A stretch of DNA of 64,000 nucleotides, taken from NCBI RefSeq assembly GCF_028372415.1, contig NC_092872.1, forward strand, positions 514,910,224-514,974,223, in the 5' to 3' direction. A model generated the notes under the pieces. That model searched no databases. It had not been told where the DNA came from and worked only from the letters and a program-made list of their open reading frames with translations. This document shows positions 1-10,910 of this stretch, piece by piece. Numbering within the stretch: the first letter of the stretch is position 1; each line of letters begins with the position of its first letter. This stretch comes from Notamacropus eugenii (taxonomy: Eukaryota > Chordata > Mammalia > Diprotodontia > Macropodidae). The translations under genes and the position numbers were made by a program.

Positions 1-618
1 TTCCCACTGTAACTATTCAACTACTTTCAGCAGAGGGGAAAGGATTGATAATTGCACGTACTATGTTCCAGGGACTGTGCCAAAGACTTTACATTCTCAA
101 AACAAATCTTCAATGTCTGATGCTGTGCAGCTTTGAACTCTGGGGCTTTCTGATTTCAGCCCCATCACTATCTACTGTGCCCCTTGCCTGGATGGGGGAA
201 AAATTCCCAACAAGTGAAAGTTAGGGGAAACCTTTTGCCTCTCACTGCATTTTAACCTCTCCCAGTTCATGTGAAAGACCACCAACCAGCTTCTCTTTCT
301 GAGCTTTAACCTTCACAGCTAAGCTGCAAGGTGAATATGAACAACAGTTCAATAGAAGGTTGGATTTGAAGTTAAGGGGCCAAAATTTGTCTCACCTTTA
401 ATGCTTTTATAGTTGTTTAGTTTGGGAAAGTTATTTAATCTCAGACTTCAGTTTAATAAATGTTTGTAAAATGGGTTACATTTGATAATCTCAGATTTAA
501 ATGAAAGGACGCACTGTGGTCAACCTCTCCTTACCTTCTTTTCCAGCTCAGAGCTCCTCCATCCCCTCCTTGCCCAGTGTTCGTTTTGTTGTATCTGTCA
601 TAACCTCCTAGGGCTGCT

Positions 619-848
619 TTGTTGTTGTTCAATCTGGTTTGACTCTTCATGACCCCATTTAGAGTAGATACTAGAGGGGTTTGCTACATCTTCTCCAGCT
701 CCATTTAAAGATGAGGAAACTGAGACAGAGGCTTAAGCTTCCTCCCAGGGTCATACAGCTAAGTGTCTGAGGCCAGATTTGAACTCAGGAAAAAGAGTCC
801 TGACTCCAGACCCAGCACTCTATCCACTGTACCACCTAGTTGTGCCCT
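619..848 (-). repeat. tRNA-derived marsupial SINE (WSINE/MAR1 type), antisense
   Basis: Read on the minus strand, the element begins with a tRNA-like head (ggcacaactaggtggtacag) and runs through the 'gagttcaaat' B-box region to the shared SINE tail. It is flanked by near-identical 11-base repeats, ctagggctgct at 608-618 and ctaaggctgct at 849-859. These are a probable target-site duplication with one mismatch. The family name is inferred from memory of marsupial SINE consensus sequences. Confidence 0.85.
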
Positions 849-1020
849 CTAAGGCTGCTAGACTACCAAGTTTTTCCTCCTGTGGTATTATGCCAGTTTT
901 GGAAACACTTGTGAGGTGAACAACTTCTAAGGTACACCTGACTAAATATCCTATTGACAAACACTGTCTTCTCAGGTATATCCCAGTATTTGGATGGTAT
1001 ATAGTTTGTTGTCTGTGTTA

Positions 1021-1066
1021 AATTTTTTTTTTTCTTTTTTTTTTTCTTTTTTTTTTTAAACCTCAG
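1021..1066 (+). promoter_or_regulatory. SALL4: Splice acceptor and long polypyrimidine tract of SALL4 exon 2
   Basis: A run of about 36 pyrimidines (T blocks broken only by single C) occupies roughly 1022-1057. It is followed by aaacctcag, with the AG at 1065-1066. Translation from 1067 lines up with human SALL4 residue for residue without a gap, which fixes the acceptor. Confidence 0.9.
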
Positions 1067-3574
1067 GTGGTCCACCAAACTGCCCTGGAGATGGAGAGGG
1101 AATAAGAGGAAGAGTTAAACGATGTCGAACTGAGGAAACTAGTATCTGTGAGAAATGCTGTGCAGAGTTCTTCAGCCTTTCCGAATTCTTGGAACATAAG
1201 AAAAATTGCACTAAAAATCCACCTGTCTTAATCATGAATGACAGTGAAGGGACAGCACCTCCTGAGGTCTTTACAGAAGTTACTCCAGCCCAATCAGAGA
1301 ATTTTCCAATTGATCGTTTGGAAAGTCAGGGCAATAAAGACAGTCGTTCAAAGAATTGCACTGGTTCTGTGGATAAGAAAGAGAAGTCTGGTGTGGAGGC
1401 CGGAGCCTATCTCAAAACAGAGCCCACAGCCTCTGCTACACCCCATGGCATAAGCTATTTACCAAAAGGCAAAGTTCCCAACACTAATGTGACTTTACAA
1501 ACACTACGGGGGACCAAGGTAGCTGTGAATCAGAGGAGTGCTGATGCTGTGTCTTTACCAGTCCAGGGCTTTGGCACATTCCCTATGATCTTGGAACAGC
1601 TAATGAGTCTCCAGCAACAACAGCTTCAGCAAATCCAGCTTACTGAGCAGATCCGTGTGCAAATGACCATGATGGCCACCAGTGGTCAGCATCCATCAGT
1701 GTCTCATGGTTCTGACCCTTTGAAAACACTGGGTACTCATATGTCCCAACATCTCTCCACTGCTTTGGCTTTAGTTGGACAAAAGGCTGGAAGCCAGAGC
1801 TTGTCACTGGAATCCTTGAAACAAGGCAAACTACCTCATGCCAATATAGGCATCCCAACTGCTGGCTCAGTGGCCTCTGGGCTACCATCTTTCTCTTTAA
1901 AGTCTGATGCAAACAGGATCCTTCCTAACGCAATGTCTCGACTTCCAAATCCTTTACTACCTCAGTCATCAGGCTCAGTTCTTTTCCAGAACCCATTCCC
2001 TCCAGTGTCTTCAGTATCTTCTGTGTTGGACCCGTCCAAGAAAGGGAAGGGGAAACCTCCCAATATCACTGTTTCTGAGAGCAAACCAAATGCTGAGGAG
2101 CCCTTCTTCAAGCACAAATGCAAGTTTTGTGGCAAGGTGTTTGGAAATGACAGTGCCTTGCAAATTCATCTCCGTTCACATACTGGGGAGAGACCATACA
2201 AATGCAACATCTGTGGCAATCGCTTTACCACTAAGGGGAATTTAAAGGTTCACTTCCAGCGCCATAAGGACAAATATCCCCAGATAAAAATGAATCCCCA
2301 CCCAGTCCCTGAACACCTGGATAATCTGACAAATACCAGTGGGATCTCATGTGGAATACCTGTACCCATGGATGAATCAAATCTGATTGTGGACAGCAAA
2401 CCTCCCCTGACTACTGGAACCCCTCCACTAGGCTTACCTAGTCTGTCTTCTCTGACCCCCAAAGACTCACTTGGTGCTTTTCCCAATGATCTACCATCCA
2501 AGCCTTCTCCAGAGAGTGAAGGAGGTTCCACATCTTCTGGAGTGGCCAGTCAAGAATCTGGGACAGAGCAGAGTTTGAGTTCCCCACAGGCTGGTAGTAG
2601 CATTGGTGGTTTCTCAGGCAGTGGGGCCACTGAGCAGGGGTCTGAGACTTTGAAGTTACAACAGCTGGTAGAAAACATCGATAAGGCTACCAGTGACCCC
2701 AATGAATGTATCATCTGTCATAGAGTTCTAAGCTGCACAAGCTCTTTGAAAATGCATTATCGCACTCACACTGGGGAGAGACCATTCAAATGTAAGATCT
2801 GTGGAAGGGCCTTCTCCACAAAAGGCAATCTTAAGACTCATTATGGAGTTCACCGAGCCAACACCCCTTTAAAAATGCAACATTCTTGCCCCATTTGCCA
2901 AAAGAAATTTACCAATGCAGTAGTGTTGCAGCAACATATCCGAATGCACATGGGTGGCCAGATTCCTAACACCCCTATGCCTGAGAATTCCTTTGACCAT
3001 GTTGATATGGATCCAGCTGTTAGCAGTGAGAAAAATGAAGATGCCATTGCCAATTGCATTGATGAGACCATTGAAAGCATTGTTGATATGGAAGACTTGG
3101 ACTCCCAAGATGTTCCTAGTGGTTCATCTAAGCCATCTACTCCATTTACTGATACTCAGTCAGAAACACCAGCTGTGACATTTACCAGCATCTCAGTATT
3201 AGAGGCCCCAGGAAAAATGGGCAATCCATCTCTGAGCCTTCAGCGGCAGAGTAGTCTGAAGTCAAGCTCTGCAGAAAGTGATGGCATGACCAATGATTCC
3301 TCATCTGTAATAGGAGATCAAGATTATCAAAATGGCCGAAGTCCAGAGTCTTCCTCATTCCAAGCATTATCTCCTACAAATAGTCAAGCTGAAAGTATCA
3401 GGTCCAAGTCACCTGGCGTAATCAATCATGATGACATGGGAAATAAGGCTGAAGGACCCGAAAATTCTGTAGCAGAAACTGAAGGTGATGGTGCTTTGGA
3501 TTTAACTTATGCCAATATTGGCCGAAAGGTCATCAAGGAAGAGCCTGGGTTAAATTTTGCAAATGGGGAGTATG
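1067..3574 (+). CDS. SALL4: SALL4 exon 2 (main zinc-finger exon)
   Basis: SALL4 is a nuclear spalt-like transcription factor. In human it recruits NuRD and maintains pluripotency, germ cells and limb development. This exon encodes, in order, a C2HC finger (1147-1209), a glutamine-rich oligomerisation stretch (around 1603-1665), C2H2 fingers 1-2 (2113-2265) joined by an HTGERPYK linker, and C2H2 fingers 3-5 (2707-2949). An LKTE sumoylation-type site (1411-1422) matches a site known in human SALL4. The exon starts in phase 1: the bases gt finish a codon begun in exon 1. The first ATG codon in this exon is not the gene's start, because SALL4-like sequence continues upstream to 1067. The exon ends at the ATG|GTAGGT donor. 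A second donor at 3484|3485 is also in frame and may be the one that corresponds to human (see findings). The frame stays open to 3783 past the donor, but that part looks non-coding. SALL1 and SALL3 are excluded by the much closer match of the C-terminus and linkers to SALL4. Confidence 0.96.
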
Positions 3575-4696
3575 GTAGGTATTTGCTGCTGCATAGGGAG
3601 AAAAAAAACCCTGATTTTTTAAAACAGCATTTCATAGAATATCATTTACTTGAATCTCTGTGCAGGGACCTCATTAAGTCATCTTTTCCCAGCCATACTT
3701 GGATAGGAATTCCAATTGCATCAGAGGGTTGGCAAACTGACTGGATTTGGCCTGCTCCTGTTCTTTATTTTCATGATCCATGATATAAGAATGGTTCTTA
3801 TGGTAATTTTTTTTTTTTTTACTGTACTTAAAAGTGTAAAAAAAACCATTCTTTTTGCTAGCCCTTGAACCAGTTTCATCGTCATCTTGCCTTTAGTTGA
3901 CAATTTCTATTGATAAGGAGCCAGTTGTGTATCAACACTCTTAAGTATTAAAATAATAGTTGGTCTTTCTATAGGGCTTTAAATTTTACGTGCTTCATTT
4001 GATTATTTTATTTTTTTTTCCCCATCCTGCCCCAATAATCCTGGGAAGGAAGTTGCTTAATATAAGGTCCCCACAAATGGCTGCTTTTATCAAAACACAT
4101 CAGAGGAATTGATTTACTTGCCCATGGTCTCACAGCTAATATTGGTGAAATTTATTCCCAGGTTTCTTGATTTTCAGGTTTAGTACTTTATGGTGCCCCA
4201 CTGCTCCACTGTTTAGGCAGTTTTTAAAGCTGAAATCTTCCTTTTCTTCCAAATATACCTATTGGTTCCAGTTCTGCATTCTAGGGACAGCATACCCAAG
4301 TCCAGTTGAGTTCTTTGCTTAGTTTAAGATCTAGGATGAAATTTTGCCTTCAGAAATTATTTCCCTTAGTGATTGTGGGAAAGCCATTTAACCTACAGTT
4401 CAGTTTCTTCATTTGTAAAATGGGGATTTTAATATCTTTTAGAGTTGGAAGCCTCAAATGACATGATGATGTGAAGGGGTTTTTTAGCTGTTAGAGTGTT
4501 GTTAACAATATCCTTTATGCTGGTCCTTTTTATATCTAAAATGCCAGTACCCCAGGAGGTAAAGGTTAACTTTATTTTGCTGAAATAAACCTTTTTTTCT
4601 CTTTAATTAGACACTTAAAGATCATTAAACTGACAAGCTAGGGTGATTATTAATTTTAGAGTTGTATATCTAATATTGGATTTTCTTATCTTTTAG
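3575..4696 (+). other. SALL4: SALL4 intron 2
   Basis: The intron runs from GTAGGT at 3575 to TTTTAG at 4691-4696. It contains two MIR-type SINE fragments. The first, about 3965-4205, carries the 'tcacagctaatattgg' core. The second, about 4345-4470, carries 'cagtttcttcatttgtaaaatggg'. There are short T and A runs near 3805-3845, and no other recognisable content. Confidence 0.85.
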
Positions 4697-4998
4697 GTCG
4701 AGGTAACATTCCTGCTCCTTTTGTCAGAGTGCCACCAGCCTTGATCAAAGCTGAGGCTCCTGGAGAGCGGCCCCTAAGCAATAGCTCATTTTCTGGACCT
4801 CCAGCCCTGTCCCCAGGGGTGGCCCCCTTGCTGGTGGCCCCACCTCGGCGCACTGCCAAGCAGCACATTTGTACCACCTGTGGAAAGAACTTCTCATCAG
4901 CCAGTGCTCTTCAGATCCACGAACGCACTCATACTGGTGAAAAGCCTTTTGCGTGTACCATTTGTGGAAGGGCCTTTACAACCAAAGGAAACTTAAAG
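4697..4998 (+). CDS. SALL4: SALL4 exon 3 (start of C-terminal zinc-finger pair)
   Basis: The exon begins with gt, completing the glycine codon split from exon 2, and ends in phase 0 at AAG|GTGAGT. It encodes a proline-rich linker with an IKAE sumoylation-type motif. Then come C2H2 finger 6 (4870-4932, CTTCGKNF...HERTH), an HTGEKPF linker and the first two-thirds of finger 7 ([15 protein letters not shown]). The intron cuts finger 7 just before its zinc-binding histidines, which are supplied by exon 4. In human SALL4 this pair recognises AT-rich DNA. The frame stays open for about 170 bases past the donor, but that part is L2 repeat and is not coding. Confidence 0.96.
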
Positions 4999-6927
4999 GT
5001 GAGTTCTTCAAGTATTTCAAGTGAAGGGAAAGAAGGAAGTGAAAATCAAATCAGCAGGCATTTTATTGAGCCTACTATTTGCCAGGTCCCGCAGGAAATA
5101 CTAAGAAAACAGACAGGCAAAAGTTACTCCCTGCCCCCAAGAATCTTAGACTCTAATGGGAGGAGACAATAGACTTAAAAAAATTATGAATGAGTACGAT
5201 ATATACAAGATAAACCGGAGGTCATCTCAGAGGGAAGAGCCTAGCATTAAGGAAGGCAGGAAAAGGCTTCTTACTGTAGGTGTGATGAGTTGAAATGTGA
5301 AGTTAGGAGGGAAAGCTATACATAAGGGACAACCAGTGAAAAGGCAGGAAATTGAGACTATTTTGTGCAAGGAACAGCAAGGAGAGTCCAGTATATGGAG
5401 GATGTAAGAATACAGGAAAAATTGGATGCAGGGCTTAAAAAACTCTTTAACAGTGGATTTTAAATTTGATCCTGGGGGTGATAAGGAGCCACTGGAGTTT
5501 ATTGAATTGGGGGAGGCGGGGCAGTGTGTTACATGATCAGAACTGCTTTAGAACTTTGAGTTGAATGGAGGATGGATTAACTTGGAGAGAGACTTGAGGC
5601 AGAGAGATCCACTAGAAGGTTACTGCCTTTTTTTTTCCAGGAGGACCCACACCCTGGTGGTGGCAGGCAGGAGAGAGAGAGAGAAAGGGGCTTATGCAGA
5701 GATGTTAGTAACAAGCTAAATCAATGGGATTTTTAACAGATTGGATATAGGGATTGAGAGATAGTGAAGATTCTAAATTGAGACCTCTCTGGGTGATGAA
5801 GAGGATGATGACACCTTGGACAGTAAAAGGGAAGTTAGGATGAGGGAGGATTTGGAAATGTTGACTTTAAGATACCTTCAGACATCCATGGGAACCATGG
5901 AGATCACAAAGTGAAATAATGCTTTGGAAGAAGAGAGCCTAGGAACAGAGTATTTGTAGGTGGGGTGGAGGGCAGTCATGATTAGCCAGGAGTGTGACCT
6001 TGAATGAAGATCCAGCATAAGAAACTCAAGGAGCTTTCAGATAGTAGATCCAGAAAAAAATAAGTTTCAGTTGAATGAGGAGGTCAGAAGCCAGATTAAG
6101 ATAGGTAAGAGTGAGGAGAGGAAGCGGGAACTGCAATTACAGATGACTTCTTAAGGAGTTTTACCCCAAAAAGCAATGAAGGGATTAGAGCAATAGCTGA
6201 CAGAGTTGGGTAGATTAAGTGAGGGATTGGGGGGGGGGGGAGCAGTGTTGATGAAGATAGGAGAGACCTGGACATGTTTGTAGATGCAGGAAAGCTGCCC
6301 TTTGTACAGGAAGAGATAGAAGTTAGTGAGAGAGTGGGATGAGAGTTGGAGAAGACAGGATGAAATGAGATTACTTGTACAGGACAGAAGAGGGGTTTGC
6401 CTTGACAAAGGACATGATAGAGATTAATGGGGGGGGGGGTACATCTGAGTGGGGATAACCCTAAATGTGCAATCTAGTGTATTTTAAAGTTGGTATGGTT
6501 TAAATCAGTTATTGTCCTTTTTGACCTTTGGTCTGCTCCCCTCCCCCCCACCCCACAGCAAGGCCAATTACAAAGATCCCTAGATTCTTCCTAGAGTTGT
6601 CTTGTGGTCAATCTAGGTTGTGTCTTTTCTCCTAAACCAGAAATAACTAGATAATCAGCTCTTGGCTACAGAGTGGCAGCCAAGACAAATCTTGTGTTTA
6701 GGTTAGGTGGTGTGGCCAGAATACCCCCTTCACCAATGCCAAAACCAGCAAGTTAGCTATGTCATCATGGGGGGAGGGGGTATTTCTAGAATAATGAAAA
6801 CAATCTTATTCCTAAGTGAGATTTTGATTATAGGTTTTCCCTGCCTCACCCAACCAATTTAATGTATCTGACCAATGTAGTTATGGAGCCTCTAGGGATT
6901 TATTTGGTCCCTTTTCTCTTTCACTAG
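4999..6927 (+). other. SALL4: SALL4 intron 3
   Basis: The intron runs from GTGAGT to CACTAG. Most of it (about 5041-6440) is an antisense L2-clade LINE. Two pure G runs (about 6230-6240 and 6430-6439) and a G-rich patch at 6770-6780 are the only other striking features. About 6480-6920 shows nothing recognisable apart from the acceptor region. Confidence 0.85.
5041..6440 (-). mobile_element. L2-clade LINE fragment, antisense, with reverse-transcriptase remnant
   Basis: On the minus strand the low-coordinate end (about 5055-5090) reads 'gacctggcaaatagtaggct' followed by caataaaatg. This is the classic L2 3' end (tgcctggcacatagtaggtgctcaataaat). At the high end the minus-strand frame over 6151-6408 resembles the L2 reverse-transcriptase segment: 'SLTNFYLFLYKGQLSCIYKH' followed by 'VQVSPI', like the family's SLINLSLSSG...FKHA.VTP. 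Many indels and stops show it is long dead. Related antisense copies lie at 12840-13625, 23163-23520 and 39430-40610. Confidence 0.75.
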
Positions 6928-7350
6928 GTCCATGTTGGAACTCATATGTGGAATAACTCTGCCCGCCGTGGAAGGAGACTATCTATTGATAACACCATAG
7001 CATTGCTGGGTAACGATGTCAAGAAGGTGTCTGAAATGTTTCCAAAGGATGCAGTCCCTCCTGCAGTGAATCTTGATCCAGCAGTTTGGAACCAGTATGC
7101 AGCCGTGATTAACAATGGCTTAGCAATGAAGACCAATGAGATATCAGTGATTCAGAGCGGTCCCATCCCTGCCCTCCCAGTTCCTATCAGTGGTGGAGGA
7201 TCTGTAATGAGTAATGCCCCAGTCTCCAAGATAGATGGGTCACAGTCTGGGATTAGCCCTGATGTTATGGAGAAAGCTAGTGCTACTGACAATGTCCCCA
7301 AACATCAATTCCCTCACTTTCTGGAAGAAAACAAGATAGCAGTCAGCTAA
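6928..7350 (+). CDS. SALL4: SALL4 exon 4 coding part (C-terminus and stop)
   Basis: Exon 4 starts in phase 0 after ...TTTCACTAG. VHVGTH (6928-6945) completes the two zinc-binding histidines of finger 7. The C-terminal tail of 140 residues follows, with the basic NNSARRGRR patch and the blocks MKTNEISVIQSG and KHQFPHFLEENKIAVS. The last block is essentially identical to the human SALL4 C-terminus. The TAA stop is at 7348-7350. Human SALL4 ends at the same residue, so the gene is complete at its 3' coding end and shows no disabling mutation. Confidence 0.97.
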   Translation, partial: VHVGTHMWNNSARRGRRLSIDNTIALLGNDVKKVSEMFPKDAVPPAVNLDPAVWNQYAAVINNGLAMKTNEISVIQSGPIPALPVPISGGGSVMSNAPVSKIDGSQSGISPDVMEKASATDNVPKHQFPHFLEENKIAVS

Positions 7351-8431
7351 AAAGGAAAAGCTGGAATGCAGGCGAAGCAAATATACACTTTAAAAAATCC
7401 AACCCAACTTCCTGGGCTTTGTTTTTGTTTTGTTTTTTTTCCTATCTATGTGCAAAATGACTGTAGTTGTTTTATACTCTGGGCAGCTCTACAATCATAG
7501 TGTTGCTTTGCAAAAAAGAAACGAGAATAGGAGTTCTATTTGGAAAGATGCGGGTCTTGCAAAGTAGCTTTGTTATTTAAACTAGAGGCTTATACAGGCT
7601 ATAGTTGTGTATCCAAAGATTAGTATTGCCTCCATTAAAGGTGCTGCTTATGAGCTTTGTCGATGAAGTGAGACAAAAGAGAATCCTGAGCAGTAATGGG
7701 GAAAAAACCAAACTAATTACATGGGCTACTGTTTATGCGGGTAAATATTGTAGAAGGTCTGCCATCCTTTTTTAGATTTAGACTTGTTTGTGGGTTTTTT
7801 CTCACTTCTTGAATGTACTTTTTTTTTTTTTTTTTTTTTTGGGTAAACTAAGGTTGTAGAATGAGGACTCTCAACCTTTGCCTCTGAAACAAATGGAACA
7901 GCCTTTCTTTACTGGACTTGTTCAGTCCCTAAGGAATTAATGTTGTGTGTTGGTTGCTGCTTATTTAAGAACAATTCAGCTAGCACCCCAAGAGTGCCAA
8001 AGCTAGCTCTTCAGGGTTCTCTCACCACTTTCATAACTTTACCAAACACTGAAGGGGAGAGTACCCTCTGCATCCCCCCTCCCCAACAAGGGGCTCTCAG
8101 GTGATTTAATTCAACTAGGCAGTGTCTGCCTTTTTGGGGGGCAGTGAGGAGGGAACAGCATTCCCATTTTGTCATTCGTTTCACTGTTAACTCTTATTAC
8201 CAAGGTCAAGAAGGATTCATGTGATATTGGATGAAGGTTTATGGATATGGGAGAGAAGAGTCCTGGAGTCTAAGCTTTAATTTATCTACCTCATTTTTTT
8301 CTTTGTAGCTGTAGTATCTATTTTTCTATAAATATGACCACTGAACTGAAACTGCTTGTTCCCATGCACTAACAAACAGCAAGCTGATATATGAGTGGGA
8401 GCAACTGAACTTGTATCTGGTTTGTACATGT

Positions 8432-8437
8432 AATAAA
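8432..8437 (+). terminator. SALL4: Proximal polyadenylation signal AATAAA (SALL4)
   Basis: A canonical hexamer lies about 1.08 kb after the stop codon. The downstream sequence is A-rich and then G-rich (8475-8490), a modest downstream element. Confidence 0.55.
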
Positions 8438-8835
8438 ATGTAAAGTTAAAGATTAAACATGACTATAAAGTGACTCTTGGGGGAGGGAAGAAAGGAGACC
8501 CTGACTTGTGTTGCAGGAAATTTACTGCTACCCCCTAACTACAGAAGGGCCAGAAACTGAATTGTGGATCAAGATTGCTAGTAGTTTGTATAAATCAGGT
8601 TGTGTACCTGATCATTCTTGCATAGGATCTTTTGCCAAGTTGTGCCTTCCTTTCCTCCTGGATTTGTGAGAGAACACAACAGTACTTGTTTACACTGTGA
8701 AAGGAATATTGTTACAAAAAACAAAAGGATACCAAAGGCATTTTCATTGTCAAGCTTTTGCCTTGTGAATGTATAACCTGAAGAGAAATTTTGTCATTAT
8801 GTGTACCTGCTGATGTGTTTCTGTTGTTTTTGGAA

Positions 8836-8841
8836 AATAAA
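8836..8841 (+). terminator. SALL4: Distal polyadenylation signal AATAAA (SALL4)
   Basis: A canonical hexamer (ggaAATAAActtggg) is followed by a G/T-rich stretch at about 8850-8885 (cgtggtatgcaggtttttct), the expected downstream element. I favour this as the main 3' end. A further hexamer at 9135-9140 is possible. Confidence 0.6.
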
Positions 8842-8860
8842 CTTGGGATGGCTTTTTCAC

Positions 8861-10254
8861 GTGGTATGCAGGTTTTTCTGGCTGCTTAAAAAGACTTACT
8901 GTAACTTCTAAGCACAGTAGGTTGTTATTGAATAATGTGTATTCTAGGCCCCTATTTAAATTGGGTTTTGGAAACTTCATCTATAGGGGGTGGCCTATCT
9001 GCTTTGCAGAAGGGGCATCATCACATTTTTCAGTAGTCCTGGTAGGAACAATGCACTATACCAAGAATTCCAAGCACTGATTTTTAAAAGATTTAGATAC
9101 TGACCCTGCTACCAGTGATGTTGAGCCCCATGTCAATAAAATGACATGTTGGACTAGAATTGCAAATAGTATTGAACATAACTCAGATTTGCAAATTTTT
9201 ATATGTTAGTCCTTGGGGTGGGTACAGTTCTCCCTATTTTTTAATAAAAAAGGAAAATGAGGCAGATAGTTACTTTGTATATTACATGATCATTAATTGG
9301 GTGGGCATAGTAGCTATTTTTAACCAGAGTTCATAATTTAACTTGGGGCATTTTTAGAAGTTCTCATTTTTATTATTTTGGGAGTGAGGAAAAACCAGCT
9401 CCCCTATACTTGTGTTGATATCTCCAGAAATGAAAATGGTACCATATATCCCACGGACAAGGACAGAAGCCTAACAGCTTAGGTTGCTTGCTGATCATAT
9501 GTGAACCTTTTTTTGTTGGAATGCCAGTGACTTTTGGAGGTATACAAGGTGAAATTCAAGTTATTCTACCTGACGAATCACCCTCATTTGGAGGAGTAGC
9601 TAGAAAATGAGGAATAAAATTAACTGTGCTTTAATGAGAGAGGGCATCTGTAATAAAGTTAAATAGAATGTTGGGCCTACTTTTTTGGAGGGAGGAGAAC
9701 CTTAATTTGAAGATCTTAAATTTGTGTATTTCCAAAATTTGCCAGGTGTTGGGCATAAAACTCATGAGTTGAAGCTTATAGACTAAGAAAAAGCTGCAAA
9801 ATCTATGCAAACTTCACCTCTATAAATTATAGTGGGGAAGTAATCGTAACCTTGGCTAGTTTAGATTGAATTTGCTTTAGTATGAGATTGGTAGTAACTG
9901 TCAGGTTTCTTCTGAAGGTCTAATGAAGCAAGCATAGGTTGCATTTCTGTTTTTTAATCTAATCTCTCCTTCCAAAAAAAGAATTCTAACCCTGGTAACG
10001 TATAAGCAAGCAAAACAATCCTACATGTTAGCCATGACATATATTGTACATTGAATCCTATCACTTCTGTCCATGCTATACCTCTGAAGGTAGCATGCTT
10101 AAATACTGGTCCCATGGAATCATGGTAGTTCACTGCACCTGAGAGTTGTCTTCCAAAGTTGGTTTTTTCACAATGTGAATTTTAATTGTTCTGGTTTGCC
10201 TTATTGTGTCTCCGTATAAATCTTCACAAGTTTCAGAGAAACTGCCCCCTTCTG
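8861..10254. other. Intergenic, downstream of SALL4: mostly unrecognised single-copy sequence
   Basis: There is no convincing ORF or RNA gene. A short MIR-like patch (about 9215-9330, with 'ggaaaatgaggcagatagttac') and an AATAAA at 9135-9140 are the only things I can name. Low repeat content makes this a candidate for regulatory or residual UTR sequence. Confidence 0.6.
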
Positions 10255-10910
10255 TTTCTCAGAGCAAAATAATAGTATTCCATTACATATCCCATTATTC
10301 AGTCATTCCCTAATAGACCAAAACCTTTATATTTCCAGTGCTTAGCCACGATTAAAAAAAAATGCAAATATTGTAATGGGTCTTTTTTCTTTGACCTTTT
10401 TTTTGGGAAGTACCAGCCTAATACTAGGTCAAAGAGTATACACAGCTTAGTAACTTTTTGGGGCATAGTATCAAATTGCTTTTCAGGGTAGCCATACCAG
10501 TTCACAGCTCCTACAATATAAATGTGCCTGTTAACCTGCACCTTCCACATTGTCAATTTTGCCAATCTGATGGATGTTGGATGGAGCCTCAGAGTTGCTT
10601 TAATTTTACTAGTGATTTAGATAGTTTTTATAGGGCCTTTCATAGGTTGGATTTCTTCCTTAGAAAACTGCTTATTCACATTCGGTTATTAATTGGGGCA
10701 ATGATTTATGCTTACAAATTAAAATCTGTTCCTTTTGTATCTTGGAAATTAGACATATCAGAGAAACTTGAGTAAATTTGGCCCAGTCACCTGCTTCATT
10801 TCTAATTTTTGCTTCATTGATTCTCTGCAAAAATGAAATTTTGTCTGATCATAATTGTCCATTTTATCTCCTGTTAGCTTCTTGTTTGATTGCTGATCAT
10901 TTTTACAATA
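10255..10910 (-). mobile_element. L1 3' fragment, antisense, degraded
   Basis: The + strand shows the reverse of the marsupial L1 ORF2 end and 3' region: 'agtattccattacatatccc', 'tcagtcattccctaatagac', 'tttccagtgcttagccacga'. Minus-strand translation gives a broken form of the L1 block seen intact at 56113-56454 (LFVVAKNWKSRGCPSIGEWL). Confidence 0.8.

Larger units (their letters stand above)
1..1066 (+). other. SALL4: SALL4 intron 1, 3' part
   Basis: This is the non-coding stretch ahead of SALL4 exon 2. It is assigned to intron 1 because exon 2 starts with a split codon at 1067, behind a strong acceptor. Human exon 1 encodes the start codon and a short N-terminal peptide, and nothing like it is seen here, so exon 1 must lie upstream of the window. 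Roughly 330-530 resembles a worn MIR-type SINE. A clear reverse-strand SINE sits at 619-848. The rest shows nothing recognisable. Confidence 0.85.
7351..8860 (+). other. SALL4: SALL4 3' UTR (end inferred)
   Basis: This non-coding sequence directly follows the stop codon. It contains a T-run of about 22 bases near 7819-7840 and no interspersed repeat that I can recognise, in contrast to the sequence further downstream. Its length of roughly 1.1-1.5 kb suits the family. Two candidate polyadenylation signals (8432 and 8836) define two possible ends. The exact cleavage site is not visible. Confidence 0.7.

Noticed and set aside
2129..2142. Possible internal exon 2 donor, as used for the human short isoform SALL4B
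   Set aside because: AAG|GTGTTT (after 2136) ends in phase 0 and would break the frame into exon 3. T|GTGGCA (after 2128) is in phase but is a poor donor. Human SALL4B exists, but its equivalent site cannot be assigned here.
3575..3783. Open reading frame continuing past SALL4 exon 2 to a TGA at 3781-3783
   Set aside because: It follows a good donor (GTAGGT), the residues after it resemble no SALL protein, and exons 3 and 4 continue the protein in frame. It could only be coding in an intron-retaining transcript.
4999..5172. Open frame continuing past SALL4 exon 3
   Set aside because: It begins at a GTGAGT donor and reads into an antisense L2 repeat.
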